Positions 17,553 through 26,534 of a DNA stretch of 36,887 bases are shown in pieces. Numbering within the stretch: position 1 is the first letter of the stretch; each line of letters starts with the position of its first letter. A model generated the notes under the pieces. The model saw only the letters and a list, made by a program, of their open reading frames with translations, was not told where the DNA came from and searched no databases. The DNA is from an uncultured Pelagibacteraceae bacterium (GTDB taxonomy: Bacteria > Pseudomonadota > Alphaproteobacteria > Pelagibacterales > Pelagibacteraceae). Location of the stretch: assembly GCA_902625035.1 (NCBI GenBank), contig CACNZK010000005.1, forward strand, positions 32,001 through 68,887, given 5' to 3'. Position numbers and translations under genes: made by a program.

Positions 17553-18389
17553 TTATTTATTTATTTCTCGTTGTTTGTCGGCTTCAAAAACACCTAGGAC
17601 GTGAAAATCTTGACAATGTAATCCTAGGTCCTCAAGTGATTTTTGTACTCTTGGTTCTTCAATATGACCATCTAAATCACATAAAAAGAAAAAAGAGTCG
17701 AAAGAATTTTTTTCAGGATAACTTTGTAACTTTGTTAGATTTACTCCATTGATAGCAAACCCTCCTAAAGATTGATATAAAGCTGCGGGTTTACTTTTTA
17801 ATTTAAATAAAAAAGAAGTAATATATTTTTTTCCACTAAATTCCGGTTGTGATATATTTTTACCCATAACAAGAAATCTTGTTAAGTTTCCTTTTTCATT
17901 TTCTATATTATTTTTTATAATTTCTAGATTATATGTTTTAGCACTTAATGATGATGCTATTGCAGCTTTGGTTTTGTCTTTACTTTTTGAAACCATCTCT
18001 GCAGATCCAGCTGTGTCAGCTCTTACATGTTCAGTAAGTTTATTTGATTTTATAAATTTTGAACATTGTGATAGTGCTTGGGCATGAGAGTAAACATCCT
18101 TAATTTCTGAAACTTTTGTTCCAGGTAAACCCAATAGATTATGTTCTATTTTTTGAAAATACTCAGCATAAATATTTAACCTATATTCAAAAATTAAATA
18201 TTCAATTCCTATGTTACCAGTAATCCTATTGGACTCTGGAATGATAATTTTTGAATTTGTATCTTTTGATGCTTGAACAAAACAATCATCAAAAGTTTTA
18301 CAAGGTACAACTTCAGCATTAGAGTCTATAGATAAGGCAGCTAAGTGTGAATAAGCTCCGAAAGTTCCTTGGAAATAAATTTTACTCAT
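17553..18389 (-). CDS. pheA: Prephenate dehydratase
   Basis: Converts prephenate to phenylpyruvate for phenylalanine synthesis. The type II periplasmic-binding-like catalytic domain starts with YFQGTFGAYSHLAAL. The catalytic T-R-F motif is in NLTRFLVMGK (about 168-177). A C-terminal ACT domain (about 190-270) begins with KPAALYQSLGGFAINGVNLT; at the position of the canonical ESRP allosteric motif it reads LQSYP. At 278 residues it is monofunctional, with no chorismate mutase. Its start overlaps the kdsB stop by one base. Phe feedback is usual for the family, but sensitivity here cannot be judged. Confidence 0.94.
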   Translation of the reverse strand: MSKIYFQGTFGAYSHLAALSIDSNAEVVPCKTFDDCFVQASKDTNSKIIIPESNRITGNIGIEYLIFEYRLNIYAEYFQKIEHNLLGLPGTKVSEIKDVYSHAQALSQCSKFIKSNKLTEHVRADTAGSAEMVSKSKDKTKAAIASSLSAKTYNLEIIKNNIENEKGNLTRFLVMGKNISQPEFSGKKYITSFLFKLKSKPAALYQSLGGFAINGVNLTKLQSYPEKNSFDSFFFLCDLDGHIEEPRVQKSLEDLGLHCQDFHVLGVFEADKQREINK

Positions 18390-19123
18390 TACGACTTATA
18401 TTCCATTATTTTTTTTATAGCCATAAAATCCTCCTCGGTATCTACTCCAATAGGCGAGGATTTTGCGAGAGCCACGTTAATATTTATGTTATTATCTATA
18501 GCTCTTAATTGTTCTAATCTATTTTTAATTTCATTTTGAGACTGTTTGAAAGAAATAAATCTTTTCAAGATTTCTGCTTTATAACAATAAATCCCTAAAT
18601 GATGATAAGCTTCATCAATTTCTTTATCTAATTTTCTCATAAAATTTAATGCTCGTGGAAATTTTGAATGATCCAAACTTTCTTCTGTAATTACTTTAAC
18701 AACATTATGATTTTCAAAAATTTTTTTATCTTCAATTTTTGCCGCTAAGGTCCCTAAATCACTCTTATTCTCAATCATTTGACTATTCAAGTTTTGTATA
18801 TCTTTTATATTCATCAATGGTTCGTCACCCTGTAGATTCATTACCAATTCAACATCTGATGTGCCTAACTTTACCAATGCCTCATGAATTCTATCGGTTC
18901 CTGTTTTATGGTGGCTACCTGTTAAGATCGCTTGTCCGCCATTTTTTTTCACATCTTCAACAATTTCTTGATCTTCTGCAGCAACAAATACCTCCCCAAT
19001 GTCGGCCTCTTGAGCTTTTTTATAGACGTGGGAAATTATAGATAATCCATCTATTTTTAGTAAAGGTTTGCCTGGTAATCTTGATGCTGATAGCCTGGAG
19101 GGAATAATAACCAATGTCTTCAT
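18389..19123 (-). CDS. kdsB: 3-deoxy-manno-octulosonate cytidylyltransferase
   Basis: Activates Kdo as CMP-Kdo for lipid A-core assembly. The nucleotide-binding start is IIPSRLSASRLPGKPL (7-22). The cytidylyltransferase blocks ETGSHHKTGTDR-like LTGSHHKTGTDRI and NLQGDEPL follow, and the late YHHLGIYCYK block is family-specific. At 244 residues it is full length. The first gene of the kdsB-pheA pair, it diverges from the cytochrome c gene. Together with kdsD and lptB/C at 24-26.5 kb it shows that the cell makes a Kdo-containing LPS. Confidence 0.95.
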   Translation of the reverse strand: MKTLVIIPSRLSASRLPGKPLLKIDGLSIISHVYKKAQEADIGEVFVAAEDQEIVEDVKKNGGQAILTGSHHKTGTDRIHEALVKLGTSDVELVMNLQGDEPLMNIKDIQNLNSQMIENKSDLGTLAAKIEDKKIFENHNVVKVITEESLDHSKFPRALNFMRKLDKEIDEAYHHLGIYCYKAEILKRFISFKQSQNEIKNRLEQLRAIDNNININVALAKSSPIGVDTEEDFMAIKKIMEYKS

Positions 19124-19230
19124 TTTTCTTTTAATTTTTCATTACAATATAAATAGAGGCAAAAATGTACATTAAAAATATAAGCAATTTTATATTTATA
19201 GTGCTATATGTTCAAAATAATTTTTATTAA

Positions 19231-19773
19231 ATGGATTCTTTCGAGTTAAATAAAATAATTGCTGCTATATTAATGGTAGCTCTTCTAATAATAGGTATTG
19301 GAAAGCTTTCAAATGTTATATTTCATGTTGAAAAGCCTAAAATACCTGGTTACTCGGTAGAGGTACAACAAGCAACTACTTTGGATACCGTTACAAGTTC
19401 AGAGACCACCGAGAAAAAAATTGATATCGCCGCATTAATTTCTTTGGGAGATCTTGCTACTGGAGAAAAAGTTTTTAAAAAATGTGCAGCATGTCACTCA
19501 ATTGTAAAAGGTGGTAAAAATAATATCGGTCCAGCATTATATAATGTTGTTGGTAGACAAGTAGGTGTAGTGGATGACTACAAATATTCAAAAGCTCTTT
19601 CAGGTTATGGAAAAGAATGGACTTTTGAAGAGCTAAACGGTTATTTATTAAAACCAGCGAAATGGATTAAAGGAACGAAAATGGCTTTTGCCGGATTAAG
19701 AAAAGAAAAAGATAGAGCCTCTGTTATCTTATATTTAAATCAAAATTCAGATAATCCAAAACCACTACCTTAA
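19231..19773 (+). CDS. Membrane-anchored c-type cytochrome (CycM/c552-like)
   Basis: Mono-haem electron carrier probably tethered on the periplasmic face and feeding the terminal oxidase. An N-terminal hydrophobic helix (about 9-30) acts as anchor. A flexible linker of about 40 residues follows, then a class I cytochrome c domain. Haem attaches at C85-A-A-C88-H89, and the distal ligand is M151 in GTKMAFAGL. The family block NNIGPALYNVVGR is intact. Divergence from kdsB-pheA is a familiar alphaproteobacterial arrangement for CycM-type proteins. The 3' end overlaps argF by 9 bp. Confidence 0.92.
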   Translation: MDSFELNKIIAAILMVALLIIGIGKLSNVIFHVEKPKIPGYSVEVQQATTLDTVTSSETTEKKIDIAALISLGDLATGEKVFKKCAACHSIVKGGKNNIGPALYNVVGRQVGVVDDYKYSKALSGYGKEWTFEELNGYLLKPAKWIKGTKMAFAGLRKEKDRASVILYLNQNSDNPKPLP

Positions 19774-20694
19774 TTTTCCAAGACAATACAAGATTATACT
19801 TTTCTGAACGTGCACTCTGTTTGCCGCCTGTTGCCAAACTTTAGACTGTTTACTTGTAAAAACACTCTCATCTACCTCTGAACCTCTTGGTAAACAATGA
19901 AGAAAGATACAATTTTTTTTTGCTTTATTAATTACTTTTTGTGTAACGACAAAGTTTTTAAATTTAGCTAATTTTTTTTTTTTGTTAACTTTATCATTAA
20001 TAGAAATTACTTTATCAGTTAAAATTACGTCTGCATTATTAGCTGCTTTTATTGCATCATTAAAAATAGCTATTTTCTTTTTACGTTTATTTAACCATTT
20101 TAAAATTGATGAATTAGGCTTATAATCTTTAGGGCATCCTATAGTTAAATTAAAATTAAATTTTACTGATGCCGCTATCAAACTATTCAAAACATTGTTA
20201 CAATCTCCTATCCAGGTAATATTCAATTTTTTTATTGGTCTTTTTTTTAATTCCTCAATAGTGAATATGTCTGAAAGTATTTGAGTAGGGTGAGATGATG
20301 GACTAAGACCATTTATAATTGGAATTGATAGATGTTCTTTAAACTCATTTAATTTTTTATCACTATCAGTTCTAAGCATAAATATATTTCCAAAAGAAGA
20401 GAGGATTTTTGCTGTATCACCAATACTTTCTCCACCTTTGGATAAATGAAGTTCATCAGGTCTTAATGTTAATACGCTGCCTCCAAGTTGTTTGATTGCA
20501 AGATAAAAGCTTAATCTTGTTCTTAAACTTGATTTTTCAAACATTTGAATAAGTAGCTTTCCTTTTAGAGGAGCGCTACTATCAATATCTAAAAAATCAA
20601 ATTTTTTTCTTAGCCTTTTTCTTTTTTTTGCATCTATTAATATATCTCTTAAATTTTTGCTTGAAATATCTTTGATATTTATAAAGTTTTGCAT
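19765..20694 (-). CDS. argF: Ornithine carbamoyltransferase
   Basis: Makes citrulline from ornithine and carbamoyl phosphate. The carbamoyl-phosphate loop is S56-L-R-T-R60 (family STRTR), preceded by MFEKS. The ornithine-binding and catalytic C-terminal motif HCLPRG is intact. The HPTQ motif appears as SHPTQILSD. At 309 residues it is full length. It lies 4 bp downstream of argD, forming an argD-argF operon. The C-terminus overlaps the convergent cytochrome gene. Confidence 0.95.
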   Translation of the reverse strand: MQNFINIKDISSKNLRDILIDAKKRKRLRKKFDFLDIDSSAPLKGKLLIQMFEKSSLRTRLSFYLAIKQLGGSVLTLRPDELHLSKGGESIGDTAKILSSFGNIFMLRTDSDKKLNEFKEHLSIPIINGLSPSSHPTQILSDIFTIEELKKRPIKKLNITWIGDCNNVLNSLIAASVKFNFNLTIGCPKDYKPNSSILKWLNKRKKKIAIFNDAIKAANNADVILTDKVISINDKVNKKKKLAKFKNFVVTQKVINKAKKNCIFLHCLPRGSEVDESVFTSKQSKVWQQAANRVHVQKSIILYCLGKLR

Positions 20695-20698
20695 TCAA

Positions 20699-21862
20699 TT
20701 AATATTCCGAGCAAACGTTATTTATAATTTTAAGTGCTAAATCTATTTCCTTTTTTTTTACATTAAGAGGAGGCAATATTCGCACAACATTTTCAGCAGC
20801 TCTAATAGTTAAAAGTCTATTTTTTGTAAGTTTATTAATAAAAATACCAAGGTCTACATTAACTTGAATTCCTATCAATAGCCCAATGCCTCTTATTTCT
20901 TTGATAATTTTTGGATATTTCTTTTTTATCAAATTTAGTCTTTTTAAAAAATATGTAGAATTATTTCTAACATTTAGCAAAAAACCTTTTTTAAAAACTT
21001 CATTCATTATTGTATTACCTATAGCCATAGCTAATGGATTTCCTCCGTATGTGCTGCCATGAGTTCCTGGGATCATGCACTTAGACACTTTTTTCGTCAT
21101 TAAAACAGCTCCTAGAGGAAAACCTCCCCCTATACCTTTTGCAATTGGAACAATGTCTGGTTTTACTTTCGCATATTCATAGGCAAAAAACTTTCCAGAT
21201 CTTCCAATTCCACATTGCACCTCGTCTAAAATTAAAAGTATGTTTTTATCATTACAAATTTTTCTTACATCTTTTAAAAATTTATTTGTATGAACTTTTA
21301 TGCCTGACTCACCCATGGCTGTTTCAAAAAAAATTGCAGCTGTTTTTTTAGATATTTTGCTTTTTAAGGATTTAAGGTCTCCGTACTTAAAATGATCAAA
21401 ACCTGTTACCTTTGGTCCAAAACCTTCTGTCATCTTTTTTGAGCCACTAGCAAAAATGTTAGCTAGTGTTCGGCCGTGAAATGAATTCTTTATACATAAA
21501 ATTCTATTTTTATATGGTTTACCTATTGAATAAAAATATCTTCTGGCAATTTTGATCGCAGTCTCATTAGCCTCTGCACCAGAATTTACAAAAATTACTT
21601 TTTCAGCAAATGTTCTTTTTGATAATTTTTTTGCTAAATTTTCACCCTCTGGGATTTGAAACGAATTTGAAACGTGCCAAACTTTTTTAGCCTGGACATT
21701 TAAAGCTTTAATCAAGTTTGGGTTTGAGTGACCAAGTGTATTTACAGCTATTCCACTCAAAAAATCTAAGTATTTTTTTCCATCAACCGAATATAAAAAA
21801 GATCCTTTGCCTTTTTTAAATGCAATTTTTCGTCTGTTATAATTACTAGCCAAATAACTCAT
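20699..21862 (-). CDS. argD: Acetylornithine aminotransferase
   Basis: PLP enzyme of the class III aminotransferase family; converts N-acetylglutamate semialdehyde to N-acetylornithine and may also serve lysine synthesis as succinyl-DAP aminotransferase. Key blocks are NSGAEANE (PLP phosphate), SFHGRT, DEVQCGIGRSG, the Schiff-base Lys in PIAKGIGGG, and GTHGSTYGGNPLAMA. At 387 residues it is full length. First gene of argD-argF. Upstream is a 194-bp gap shared with divergent gcrA. Confidence 0.96.
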   Translation of the reverse strand: MSYLASNYNRRKIAFKKGKGSFLYSVDGKKYLDFLSGIAVNTLGHSNPNLIKALNVQAKKVWHVSNSFQIPEGENLAKKLSKRTFAEKVIFVNSGAEANETAIKIARRYFYSIGKPYKNRILCIKNSFHGRTLANIFASGSKKMTEGFGPKVTGFDHFKYGDLKSLKSKISKKTAAIFFETAMGESGIKVHTNKFLKDVRKICNDKNILLILDEVQCGIGRSGKFFAYEYAKVKPDIVPIAKGIGGGFPLGAVLMTKKVSKCMIPGTHGSTYGGNPLAMAIGNTIMNEVFKKGFLLNVRNNSTYFLKRLNLIKKKYPKIIKEIRGIGLLIGIQVNVDLGIFINKLTKNRLLTIRAAENVVRILPPLNVKKKEIDLALKIINNVCSEY

Positions 21863-22056
21863 AATTTATTTTTTTAAATTTATATTTTTAATAATTCTCA
21901 TATTACTAAAGTAAATAGATACAAGTATCGATTGTGCTATTTTTCATACAGGAAATTAAAAAAATTGTTAATAACTCTTAATATTAACTTGTGAATGTTC
22001 AATTTTTATCAGTATATAGTGTATTATTATTTTTTAAGTACTATATATTGACAAAT
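21863..22056. other. Divergent argD/gcrA intergenic region
   Basis: This is the longest gene-free stretch apart from the rRNA leader. It is almost entirely A/T. On the plus strand TTGTGA (21989-21994) and TATAGT (22015-22020) are 20 bp apart, a weak promoter candidate for gcrA. TTGACA at 22048-22053 is too close to the ATG to serve as its -35. No GANTC site, RNA gene or terminator was recognised. Confidence 0.4.
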
Positions 22057-22551
22057 ATGAGTTGGACTGAAGAAAAAGTTGAAAAATTAAAAGAGCTTTG
22101 GGGGAAAGGAAATACTGCAAGTCAAATTGCAGAGATTATAGGTGGAATAAGTCGTAATGCAGTTATTGGAAAAGCTCATCGACTAAATCTTTCAGCAAAA
22201 ATTAAAACAAGGTCTGCCAATGCTGGTCAAAATCTAAAATCATATCAAGAAAATAACAAAATTAAGTCCAGCAAGGGTAGAAGAAGTAAATTTAAGTCGT
22301 TAATAATAGAAAAGGATTTTGAGCCAGAAAATCCTAAACAATTAGAAGAATTAGATGACAAATCTTGTAAATGGCCGATAGGACATCCTGATGAAAAATC
22401 ATTTTATTTTTGCGGCAGAACCTCTTTAAAAGATTTTTCCTATTGTAAGCTTCATGTATTATATGCTTACCAACCTAAAGGTAAAAAAGAAGATACAAGT
22501 GAAAAAGATGATGTTCAAAATTATATTAATAAGAAAGTGCAAGCAGGCTAG
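22057..22551 (+). CDS. gcrA: GcrA family cell-cycle transcription regulator
   Basis: Alphaproteobacterial regulator that binds RNA polymerase sigma70 and, in Caulobacter, acts on CcrM-methylated promoters. The N-terminus MSWTEEKVEKLKELWGKG, then SASQIAE-like TASQIAEIIGGISRNAVIGKAH, is the diagnostic helix-turn-helix. The C-terminal sigma-interacting domain has CKWPIGHP and FYFCGRTSL...YCKLH. I chose the ATG at 22057 because GcrA proteins start MSWT; an upstream ATG at 21991 would add 22 hydrophobic residues unlike the family. The product is 164 residues. The 3' end is 14 bp from the convergent gene. Confidence 0.95.
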   Translation: MSWTEEKVEKLKELWGKGNTASQIAEIIGGISRNAVIGKAHRLNLSAKIKTRSANAGQNLKSYQENNKIKSSKGRRSKFKSLIIEKDFEPENPKQLEELDDKSCKWPIGHPDEKSFYFCGRTSLKDFSYCKLHVLYAYQPKGKKEDTSEKDDVQNYINKKVQAG

Positions 22552-22565
22552 TAAAATTTTTAATT

Positions 22566-23540
22566 TTATTTTTTAAGATCTTCTGATTTATATTTATCTG
22601 TTGAAAATTGGCCTCCATCTCTCCACATAAAGGAATATTTTTTAACTTCATCTTTAAAAAATAGTTTACTAGGGACTCCTATTTCGAAATTGGTCTTATA
22701 TTTACCAGATGAAACGTTATCATATTTTAATAATCTAAGTTGATCTTCTGTGAGCAAAGGTTTGGGCATTAACTGCAAAAATTTTGCAGTTAATTTTGCT
22801 ATAGGAGTTGGGAAAGGTATTAAAAATCTTTTTTTATTAATTAAGCCTAAAAGAACTTGCAAAATTTCTTTAAAAGTCATCACCTCTGGCCCAACACATT
22901 CGATAACTTGTGTTTCAACTTTATTAGTTAAAATATAATAAATGATTTCTGTTAAATCAGTACAATGTATTGGCATAAATTTAGTTTTTCCAGAGTAATA
23001 AAGCGGGAAAATGGGTAATCTATTTAATAATGTCATAAATTGGGTACTGAAATTATCAGAATTTGAAAAAACTATAGAGGGTCTTAATATTGTACTTTTA
23101 GGGAAATTATTTAATATATTATTTTCTCCTTGTAGTTTTGAGATCGCATATTTAGAGTCTGTGGCTTCATTTATGCCAAGAGCTGAAACGTGAATAAAAT
23201 GTTTAAGATTATATCTCTTGCACAGTTTTGCTAAAATAGTTGGAAAAACTGTGTGAATATTTTTAAATGTATTTCCTCTTTTTTTTTCGTATAAAATTCC
23301 AATTAAATTTATGCAGAAATCGGCATCTTTAAAAAGAGTTTCAATTTTTTTTTCCTCAAAAATATTTGCTTCTTTTATATCTATGTATCCAGCATTACCT
23401 TGAGTTTTAATTTTTAAACCTTTTTGATGAACATTCCTAGTTACAACAGTAACTTTAATGTTATTTTTTGTAAGTTTTCTAATTAAGAAACTTCCAATTT
23501 GGCCACTTCCGCCAAAAATTAGACAATTTTTTGCTTTCAT
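22566..23540 (-). CDS. NDUFA9-like NAD(P)-dependent epimerase/dehydratase (complex I-associated type)
   Basis: Atypical short-chain dehydrogenase of the NDUFA9/39-kDa complex I subunit family. The Rossmann dinucleotide motif is G10-G-S-G13-Q-I-G16, followed by VTVVTRN. The middle part has FIHVSALGI and YAISKLQGE, the family's substitute for the YxxxK catalytic motif, then RPSIVFSN. At 324 residues it is full length. In mitochondria the homologue is an accessory complex I subunit binding NADPH. A similar respiratory role here is inference; an independent reductase is possible. Confidence 0.85.
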   Translation of the reverse strand: MKAKNCLIFGGSGQIGSFLIRKLTKNNIKVTVVTRNVHQKGLKIKTQGNAGYIDIKEANIFEEKKIETLFKDADFCINLIGILYEKKRGNTFKNIHTVFPTILAKLCKRYNLKHFIHVSALGINEATDSKYAISKLQGENNILNNFPKSTILRPSIVFSNSDNFSTQFMTLLNRLPIFPLYYSGKTKFMPIHCTDLTEIIYYILTNKVETQVIECVGPEVMTFKEILQVLLGLINKKRFLIPFPTPIAKLTAKFLQLMPKPLLTEDQLRLLKYDNVSSGKYKTNFEIGVPSKLFFKDEVKKYSFMWRDGGQFSTDKYKSEDLKK

Positions 23541-23563
23541 ATATAAACACTTATTTAAAAATT

Positions 23564-24169
23564 ATGAATATTAAACTTCACAAAAGTGATTTACCAGATG
23601 ATTTAGATTTAGGCAATTTAATAGCTGTTGATGGAGAATTTATGGGTTTGAATATAAGACGTGATCCATTATGTTTAATTCAAATATCTACTGGAAACTC
23701 TGATGCCCATATTATTCAACTTAATAGAAACGATTATAAAGCTCCTAATCTAGTAAAATTATTAAATGACGAGAAAATTGCAAAAATTTTTCATTACGGA
23801 AGAGCAGATTTAGCTTTTATAAAATATTATTTAAAAACTGATACAAACAATATCTTGGATACTAAAATTGCATCAAAACTTTCGAGATCTTATTCGGATA
23901 ATCATTCATTAAAAACTCTAATTAAAGAGTTCATTCATGTTGATATAAGTAAACAATTTCAAAGTTCAGATTTTGGAGGAGAACTAACACAAGCACAATT
24001 AAAATATTGTGCAAATGATGTAATATATTTACACAAAATTCATGATGAATTAAATAAGATCCTTGTCAGAGAAAAAAGAATTGATTTATATAAACAATGT
24101 TTAAAATTTTTAAAAACAAGAGTTGAATTAGATCTTGCTTTTTTTAAAGATGACATCTGGGCTCATTAG
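23564..24169 (+). CDS. rnd: RNase D-like 3'-5' exonuclease (DEDDy)
   Basis: Single-domain exonuclease of the DnaQ-like/RNase D group, likely acting on RNA 3' ends. The DEDDy residues are visible: D23 and E25 in AVDGEF, the Asp in YGRADLAFI, and YCANDVIYL with Tyr four residues before Asp. At 201 residues it lacks the C-terminal HRDC domain of classical RNase D. I chose the ATG at 23564 (MNIKLHKSDLP). An upstream in-frame start at 23531 would overlap the divergent reductase gene and adds an unrelated leader. It overlaps kdsD by one base. Confidence 0.88.
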   Translation: MNIKLHKSDLPDDLDLGNLIAVDGEFMGLNIRRDPLCLIQISTGNSDAHIIQLNRNDYKAPNLVKLLNDEKIAKIFHYGRADLAFIKYYLKTDTNNILDTKIASKLSRSYSDNHSLKTLIKEFIHVDISKQFQSSDFGGELTQAQLKYCANDVIYLHKIHDELNKILVREKRIDLYKQCLKFLKTRVELDLAFFKDDIWAH

Positions 24170-25140
24170 TGAAAAAAATTGATTATAAAAAAATTGCAAA
24201 AAACGTAATTAATTTAGAAATAAAGGCACTTCAAAAGTTAAAAAAATCTCTTAATCAAAATTTTAATAAAGCTGTTGATGCTATTGTCAATTGTCAATCA
24301 AAAGTAATTCTTTGTGGAGTTGGCAAAAGTGGAATAATAGCAAATAAAATATCAGCAACTTTATCATCAATTGGTACACCTTCTTTTTCACTTTCAGCAA
24401 GCGATTGCTCACATGGAGATATGGGTAGTATTACGAGAAAAGATGTTTTGATTTTGATAAGTTATTCAGGAAACTCTACGGAATTAAAGAATATTATAAA
24501 TTATGCGAACAGGAATAAAATTTTATTAATTGGTATTACATCAAAAATTAATTCTGAGCTTTATAAAAATAGCGACATTAGTTTAATAACACCCGAAGTA
24601 AAAGAGGCTGGTTTAGATATGATACCTACTTCTAGTACCATAAACCAACTAAGTATTGGAGATGCTTTAGCAATTTCAACTTTAAAAAAGAAGAAAATAA
24701 ACAATTTAGACTTTAAAAAATTTCATCCCTCTGGAAGTCTTGGGCAAAAACTACAAACTGTTGAGGATCTTATGTTAACAAAAAACAAAATACCTTTTAT
24801 CAATGAAAATACATCAATGAATAAAGCTTTAAAAATCATGACAGATAAAAAACTAGGAACTTTAATTGCCATAAATAAGAAAAAAATAACCACAGGTATA
24901 GTTACAGATGGCCAAGTTAGAAAGTTAAGCTCCAAAAATATATTTTTAAATTTACTAAAAGTAAAAGATGTTATGACAAAAAATCCAATCAAAATCGAAA
25001 AAGATACACTCGCTACTAAAGCACTTTCAATTATGAATGAGAAAAAAATTACAAGTTTGTGTGTTTATAATCAGAAAAAAAAATCAGTTACGATAGGAAT
25101 TATTCATGTGCATAATATTCTAAATAAACAAATATACTAA
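24169..25140 (+). CDS. kdsD: Arabinose-5-phosphate isomerase (KdsD/KpsF)
   Basis: Interconverts ribulose-5-P and arabinose-5-P, the first step of Kdo synthesis. The SIS sugar-isomerase domain (about 40-175) has GVGKSGIIANKI, FSLSASDCSHGDMG and LISYSGNSTEL. The block FHPSGSLGQKL leads into two CBS domains (about 205-320). At 323 residues it is full length. The start is GTG at 24169, sharing its G with the TAG stop of the preceding gene. It begins the kdsD-lptC-lptB LPS cluster. Confidence 0.95.
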   Translation: MKKIDYKKIAKNVINLEIKALQKLKKSLNQNFNKAVDAIVNCQSKVILCGVGKSGIIANKISATLSSIGTPSFSLSASDCSHGDMGSITRKDVLILISYSGNSTELKNIINYANRNKILLIGITSKINSELYKNSDISLITPEVKEAGLDMIPTSSTINQLSIGDALAISTLKKKKINNLDFKKFHPSGSLGQKLQTVEDLMLTKNKIPFINENTSMNKALKIMTDKKLGTLIAINKKKITTGIVTDGQVRKLSSKNIFLNLLKVKDVMTKNPIKIEKDTLATKALSIMNEKKITSLCVYNQKKKSVTIGIIHVHNILNKQIY

Positions 25141-25144
25141 ATTA

Positions 25145-25744
25145 ATGATATCAAAAAATATTATTCAATATTTATTGCTAATAATACTTATAATTATGAG
25201 TATTTTTTTTTATAAAGAATATATTGCATCTGATGAAAATCTTAGTCAAAAACAAAATAAAATTCAGAAAAATGATGAAAAGCCTTTTGTCGAAGAAAAT
25301 AATGAAACTTCAAACATAATTGAAAATTTAAGCTATGTTTCAAAAGATTTGCTTGGAAATACATATATCATAAAGGCTCAGTCAGCTGAGGTTCAAGAAA
25401 ATAAAATTGATCAAGTTCAACTCTTTAAAGTCCTTGCTAAAATTATACAACAAGATGATGAAATAATTTACATAAATTCAAATTTCGCTGATTACAATAA
25501 GACTAATAATAATACAGTGTTCAAAGATAACGTAAATGTTAAGTATGGCGATCAGTCAATTGACGCGAATATTATCAACCTGAATTTTTCAAAAAATTTA
25601 ATTGAAATACAAGAGAATGTTTATTTTAATAATAATAATGCTAAGATTAGGGCTGATAAAATTGAGTTAAATTTTGAAAGTAAAAAATTAAAAATTTCTA
25701 TGGATAAACAAAGTGAGAATGTTGAAATAATTGGAAAATATTGA
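25145..25744 (+). CDS. lptC: LPS export system protein LptC
   Basis: Bitopic inner-membrane component of the LPS transport bridge. An N-terminal hydrophobic helix (about 5-23) is followed by a beta-rich periplasmic domain (about 60-199) of jellyroll type, with LSYVSKDLLGNTYIIKAQSAEV resembling the LptC start. At 199 residues it equals one LptC, so it is not an LptC-LptA fusion. Sequence similarity across LptC proteins is low; the call leans on topology, length and position between kdsD and lptB. The usual lptA gene is not between lptC and lptB. Confidence 0.85.
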   Translation: MISKNIIQYLLLIILIIMSIFFYKEYIASDENLSQKQNKIQKNDEKPFVEENNETSNIIENLSYVSKDLLGNTYIIKAQSAEVQENKIDQVQLFKVLAKIIQQDDEIIYINSNFADYNKTNNNTVFKDNVNVKYGDQSIDANIINLNFSKNLIEIQENVYFNNNNAKIRADKIELNFESKKLKISMDKQSENVEIIGKY

Positions 25745-25746
25745 TC

Positions 25747-26523
25747 ATGTCAGTTATTAAAAAATTTAGAATTAAAAATTTTAAAAAAAAAACAGAACTT
25801 TTAAAACTTGAGAAAGTATCTTTACATTTCGGCAAAAGGAAAATTTTAGAAGATCTAAGCTTCAATTTAAACCAGGGGGAAATTCTTGGGCTATTAGGCC
25901 CGAATGGTGTTGGAAAATCTACAATTTTTAATGTGATAATCGGTTTATTAAAACCAAATTATGGATCTGTATTTATAGAAGGAAAAAATGTTATCAATGA
26001 GCCTATATTCAGTAGAACCAAAAGGTATAAAATCGGTTATGTACCTCAACATGGGGGTTATTTTCATGACCTTACTCTTAGAGAAAATTTAAAAGCAATT
26101 AGTGAAATAGTTATAGAAAATAAAAAATTAAGAGACGAAAAAGTTAATTTATTAATTTCAAAATTTGAACTTGATGCATTACAAAATATTAAAGCTGAGT
26201 TTTTATCTGGAGGACAAAAAAAACGCCTAGTTATTTCATTAGCATTATTAAGTGATCCAAAAATATTATTACTAGATGAGCCATTTGCAGCTTTAGATAT
26301 TATGACAATTAAAAATCTACAACAAATTATAGTTAATTTACAAACTCATAATAAAATCTCTATTATTTTATGCGATCATCAAGCTAGAGATTTATTATCA
26401 TGCGTAGATTTGGCAATAGTTCTATCAAATGGTAAGGTTATAGCAAAAGATACACCTAATAATTTAATCCGAAATATCGATGCTCAAAATGCATATTTTG
26501 GAGACTCTTTCAAAATAAATTAA
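25747..26523 (+). CDS. lptB: LPS export ABC transporter ATP-binding protein LptB
   Basis: Cytoplasmic ATPase powering LPS extraction with LptF/LptG. Walker A is GPNGVGKST, the signature is LSGGQKKRL, Walker B LLLDEPFAALD, and the switch His is in CDHQARDLL. The C-terminal YFGDSFKIN matches LptB's YLGEDF end and separates it from other ABC ATPases. The Q-loop PQHGGYFHDLT differs from the common PQEASIF. I chose the ATG at 25747, 2 bp after the lptC stop; a TTG six bases upstream overlaps it. Product about 258 residues, with a basic N-terminal extension of about 18 residues. Confidence 0.92.
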   Translation: MSVIKKFRIKNFKKKTELLKLEKVSLHFGKRKILEDLSFNLNQGEILGLLGPNGVGKSTIFNVIIGLLKPNYGSVFIEGKNVINEPIFSRTKRYKIGYVPQHGGYFHDLTLRENLKAISEIVIENKKLRDEKVNLLISKFELDALQNIKAEFLSGGQKKRLVISLALLSDPKILLLDEPFAALDIMTIKNLQQIIVNLQTHNKISIILCDHQARDLLSCVDLAIVLSNGKVIAKDTPNNLIRNIDAQNAYFGDSFKIN

Positions 26524-26534
26524 GATATTTGATA

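Noticed and set aside
17411..17752. A 113-codon plus-strand open frame across the pheA-dnaX junction
   Set aside because: It lies antisense to the SRP RNA and the pheA end. Its sequence is low-complexity and matches no family, and the SRP hairpin explains the region.
22048..22053. Perfect TTGACA just before gcrA
   Set aside because: It ends three bases before the GcrA ATG, so it cannot be the -35 for that start. No suitable -10 serves another gene without cutting into the conserved GcrA N-terminus.
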